In this document: positions 5,094 through 5,722 of the stretch, piece after piece
Layout of the letters: every line of letters starts with the position of its first letter
Position numbering within the stretch: position 1 is the stretch's first letter
Source of the DNA: Victivallales bacterium Lenti_02
Lineage (GTDB): Bacteria > Verrucomicrobiota > Lentisphaeria > Oligosphaerales > Lenti-02
Reading direction: 5' to 3'
Assembly (NCBI GenBank): GCA_001603055.1
Contig: LVAZ01000291.1
Location: 1 to 5,722 of the forward strand
Length of the DNA: 5,722 nucleotides
The notes under the pieces: generated by a model
Seen by the model: only the letters and a program-made list of their open reading frames with translations
What the model was told of the DNA's origin: nothing
Databases searched by the model: none
Position numbers and translations under genes: made by a program

Positions 5094-5410
5094 GCGCCAA
5101 CGACCTGAATCTTGTTCTCGCCAGATCAAGAGCGAGGGGAACCGCCCGCCATGTGCTTACCGTCATCGCCTGGCACATGAACGACGCCAAGCAATGCGCC
5201 TGGCCCTCCTACACCACGCTTTGCAAGGAATGCGGCATCGCCCGCCGCAAGCTGGCCGCTGCTCTCAAAGAACTGGTGGACCTGGGCGAACTGCTCATAG
5301 AGAGCAAGGCCAGACCGACCAAGACCGAACGCGGCAAGCAGGCCGTAAACGTCTACAGGATCGACCGGCAACGCCTGCGGAGCCACTCAAGGGAGGACTC
5401 GGAAGGATGA
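5090..5410 (+). CDS. HTH_36-type winged-helix protein, probable replication initiator
   Basis: This 106-aa protein starts at a GTG overlapping the previous stop, behind a very strong G-rich ribosome binding site (GGGAGGGGGG). The domain spans residues 15-92. It contains RHVLTVIAWHMND, then the family signature AWPSYTTLCKECGIARRKLAAALKELVDLGELLIE (positions 38-71), then a wing ending VNVYRID. This matches the helix-turn-helix domain found in lambda O-like and plasmid replication proteins and in related regulators. It ends soon after the domain at TGA 5408-5410, short for such proteins, which often carry a C-terminal part encoding their own binding sites. The same frame stays open for 34 codons after this TGA and covers the iteron-like repeats (see findings), so the gene may be cut short or read through. 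A role in starting replication at the adjacent repeats is inferred from family and context. Confidence 0.8.
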   Translation: MSANDLNLVLARSRARGTARHVLTVIAWHMNDAKQCAWPSYTTLCKECGIARRKLAAALKELVDLGELLIESKARPTKTERGKQAVNVYRIDRQRLRSHSREDSEG

Positions 5411-5700
5411 TCCAACCACCCCGCCAGACCCCCGAAAGGTGGTTCACCTGTAGAACTACCTTTCCAAAAGGTGGTTCACCCGGTGGAACTGGAAAGAAAG
5501 TCCGTAACGAAGTGAAGGACTTTCGCCTTCACTTCGCCACGGACGCGGCGCGCCCTGGTTCTCGACGGGAGAAGGGAGGGAGAACCCCGAACGACGTCCG
5601 AACTGCCATCTCTTCGAGTGGGCATTTCAGCCGGAGGCGGATGGGCTTCACAACCCATGTACGAGACAGCCGCATACTGCCGCGCGAAGGCGGAGCATAA
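5407..5700 (+). CDS. Possible small ORF coupled by ATGA, doubtful
   Basis: An ATG at 5407 overlaps the HTH_36 stop (ATGA), with GGAAGG just upstream, and opens a 97-codon frame to TAA at 5698-5700. Coupled overlaps are the rule in this operon, which argues for it. Against it, the translation shows no domain, is rich in Arg, Gly and Ser, uses less GC at third positions than its neighbours, and runs across DNA dominated by repeats and hairpins. I list it as a possibility only; the stretch may be non-coding. Confidence 0.22.
   Translation: MIQPPRQTPERWFTCRTTFPKGGSPGGTGKKVRNEVKDFRLHFATDAARPGSRREKGGRTPNDVRTAISSSGHFSRRRMGFTTHVRDSRILPREGGA
5434..5496 (+). repeat. Iteron-like direct and inverted repeats
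   Basis: AAAGGTGGTTCACC occurs twice (5435-5448 and 5467-5480), 32 bp apart. The first copy belongs to a 12-bp inverted repeat, GAAAGGTGGTTC (5434-5445) and GAACTACCTTTC (5453-5464), with one G-U position and a 7-base loop. The second is flanked by CTTTCC (5460-5465) and GGAAAG (5491-5496), with a shorter inner GTTC/GAAC stem. Repeats directly behind a replication-type HTH gene suggest initiator-binding sites and perhaps an origin. That role is inference. Confidence 0.65.
5496..5544 (+). promoter_or_regulatory. Two mutually exclusive hairpins
   Basis: A 19-nt arm at 5500-5518 (GTCCGTAACGAAGTGAAGG) pairs with 5526-5544, leaving only two adjacent mismatches and a 7-base loop. A second, perfect 8-bp pair, GAAAGTCC (5496-5503) with GGACTTTC (5517-5524), uses part of the same arm, so the two folds cannot coexist. 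No U tract follows. It may be a transcript switch, a non-canonical terminator, or a structural element of a replication origin. Confidence 0.55.
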
Positions 5701-5717
5701 CCCAAAGAGGCCACACC

Positions 5718-5722
5718 ATGCC
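5718..5722 (+). CDS. Start of a further gene, truncated by the window
   Basis: An ATG at 5718 is preceded by AAAGAGG (5704-5710) with seven bases of spacing, a good ribosome binding site, and follows the TAA at 5698-5700. Only the first codon and two bases are visible, so nothing can be said about its product. The start is supported solely by the binding site and the colinear context. Confidence 0.4.

Noticed and set aside
4699..5406. Long plus-strand frame overlapping the zinc-finger and HTH_36 genes
   Set aside because: It is the alternative frame of two better-supported genes and reads as Arg/Gly/Pro-rich sequence. Only its tail from 5407 is kept, as a doubtful small ORF.

Overview
The window is GC-rich bacterial DNA holding one boundary and the first part of an integrated mobile element (prophage, integrative plasmid or ICE-like). 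The host cannot be named. The preserved 3' half of the tRNA gene encodes its own CCA end and its terminator is a standard rho-independent one. The integrase recalls recombinases of the Lentisphaerota/Verrucomicrobia/Planctomycetes group, but that is memory-based and weak.

Layout. Positions 1-169 look like chromosome flanking the element and carry a minus-strand terminator at 124-158. Positions 170-219 are the 3' half of a tRNA with anticodon CAT (elongator Met or Ile2), cut off in the anticodon arm. Its 5' half is missing, as expected at the far-side attachment site (attL/attR) of an element inserted in a tRNA gene. To the right lie a tyrosine integrase (370-1722), a relatively AT-rich control region with short repeats (1723-1993), and an AlpA/excisionase-like HTH gene (1994-2197). 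A convergent minus-strand gene (2215-2634) encodes a zinc-ribbon protein of unknown role.

A sharp promoter (TTGACA, 16-bp spacer, TGC-TAGACT) with a symmetric operator-like sequence in its spacer starts at 2650. It fires rightward through a leader of about 155 nt with three small hairpins. The operon it drives is tightly coupled: XRE-type repressor (2840-3076), a second small HTH protein (3073-3390), a 473-aa fusion protein (3392-4813), a small zinc-finger protein (4800-5093), and a winged-helix HTH_36 replication-type protein (5090-5410). Consecutive genes overlap by 4 or 14 bases or lie 1 base apart, and most have strong GGAGG-like ribosome binding sites. The operon is followed by iteron-like repeats and two mutually exclusive hairpins (5434-5544). 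Another gene probably starts at 5718.

The most interesting object is the 473-aa protein. It joins an N-terminal ParB-like domain to a C-terminal region that reads as a Spo11/topoisomerase VI subunit A core: a candidate catalytic Tyr in an RQIHY motif, then a TOPRIM domain with a CEKN glutamate and a DADPDG motif. No ATPase (B) subunit is visible. With the HTH_36 protein, the downstream repeats and a duplicated palindrome inside the fusion gene, the operon looks like a replication, partition or DNA-processing module of the element.
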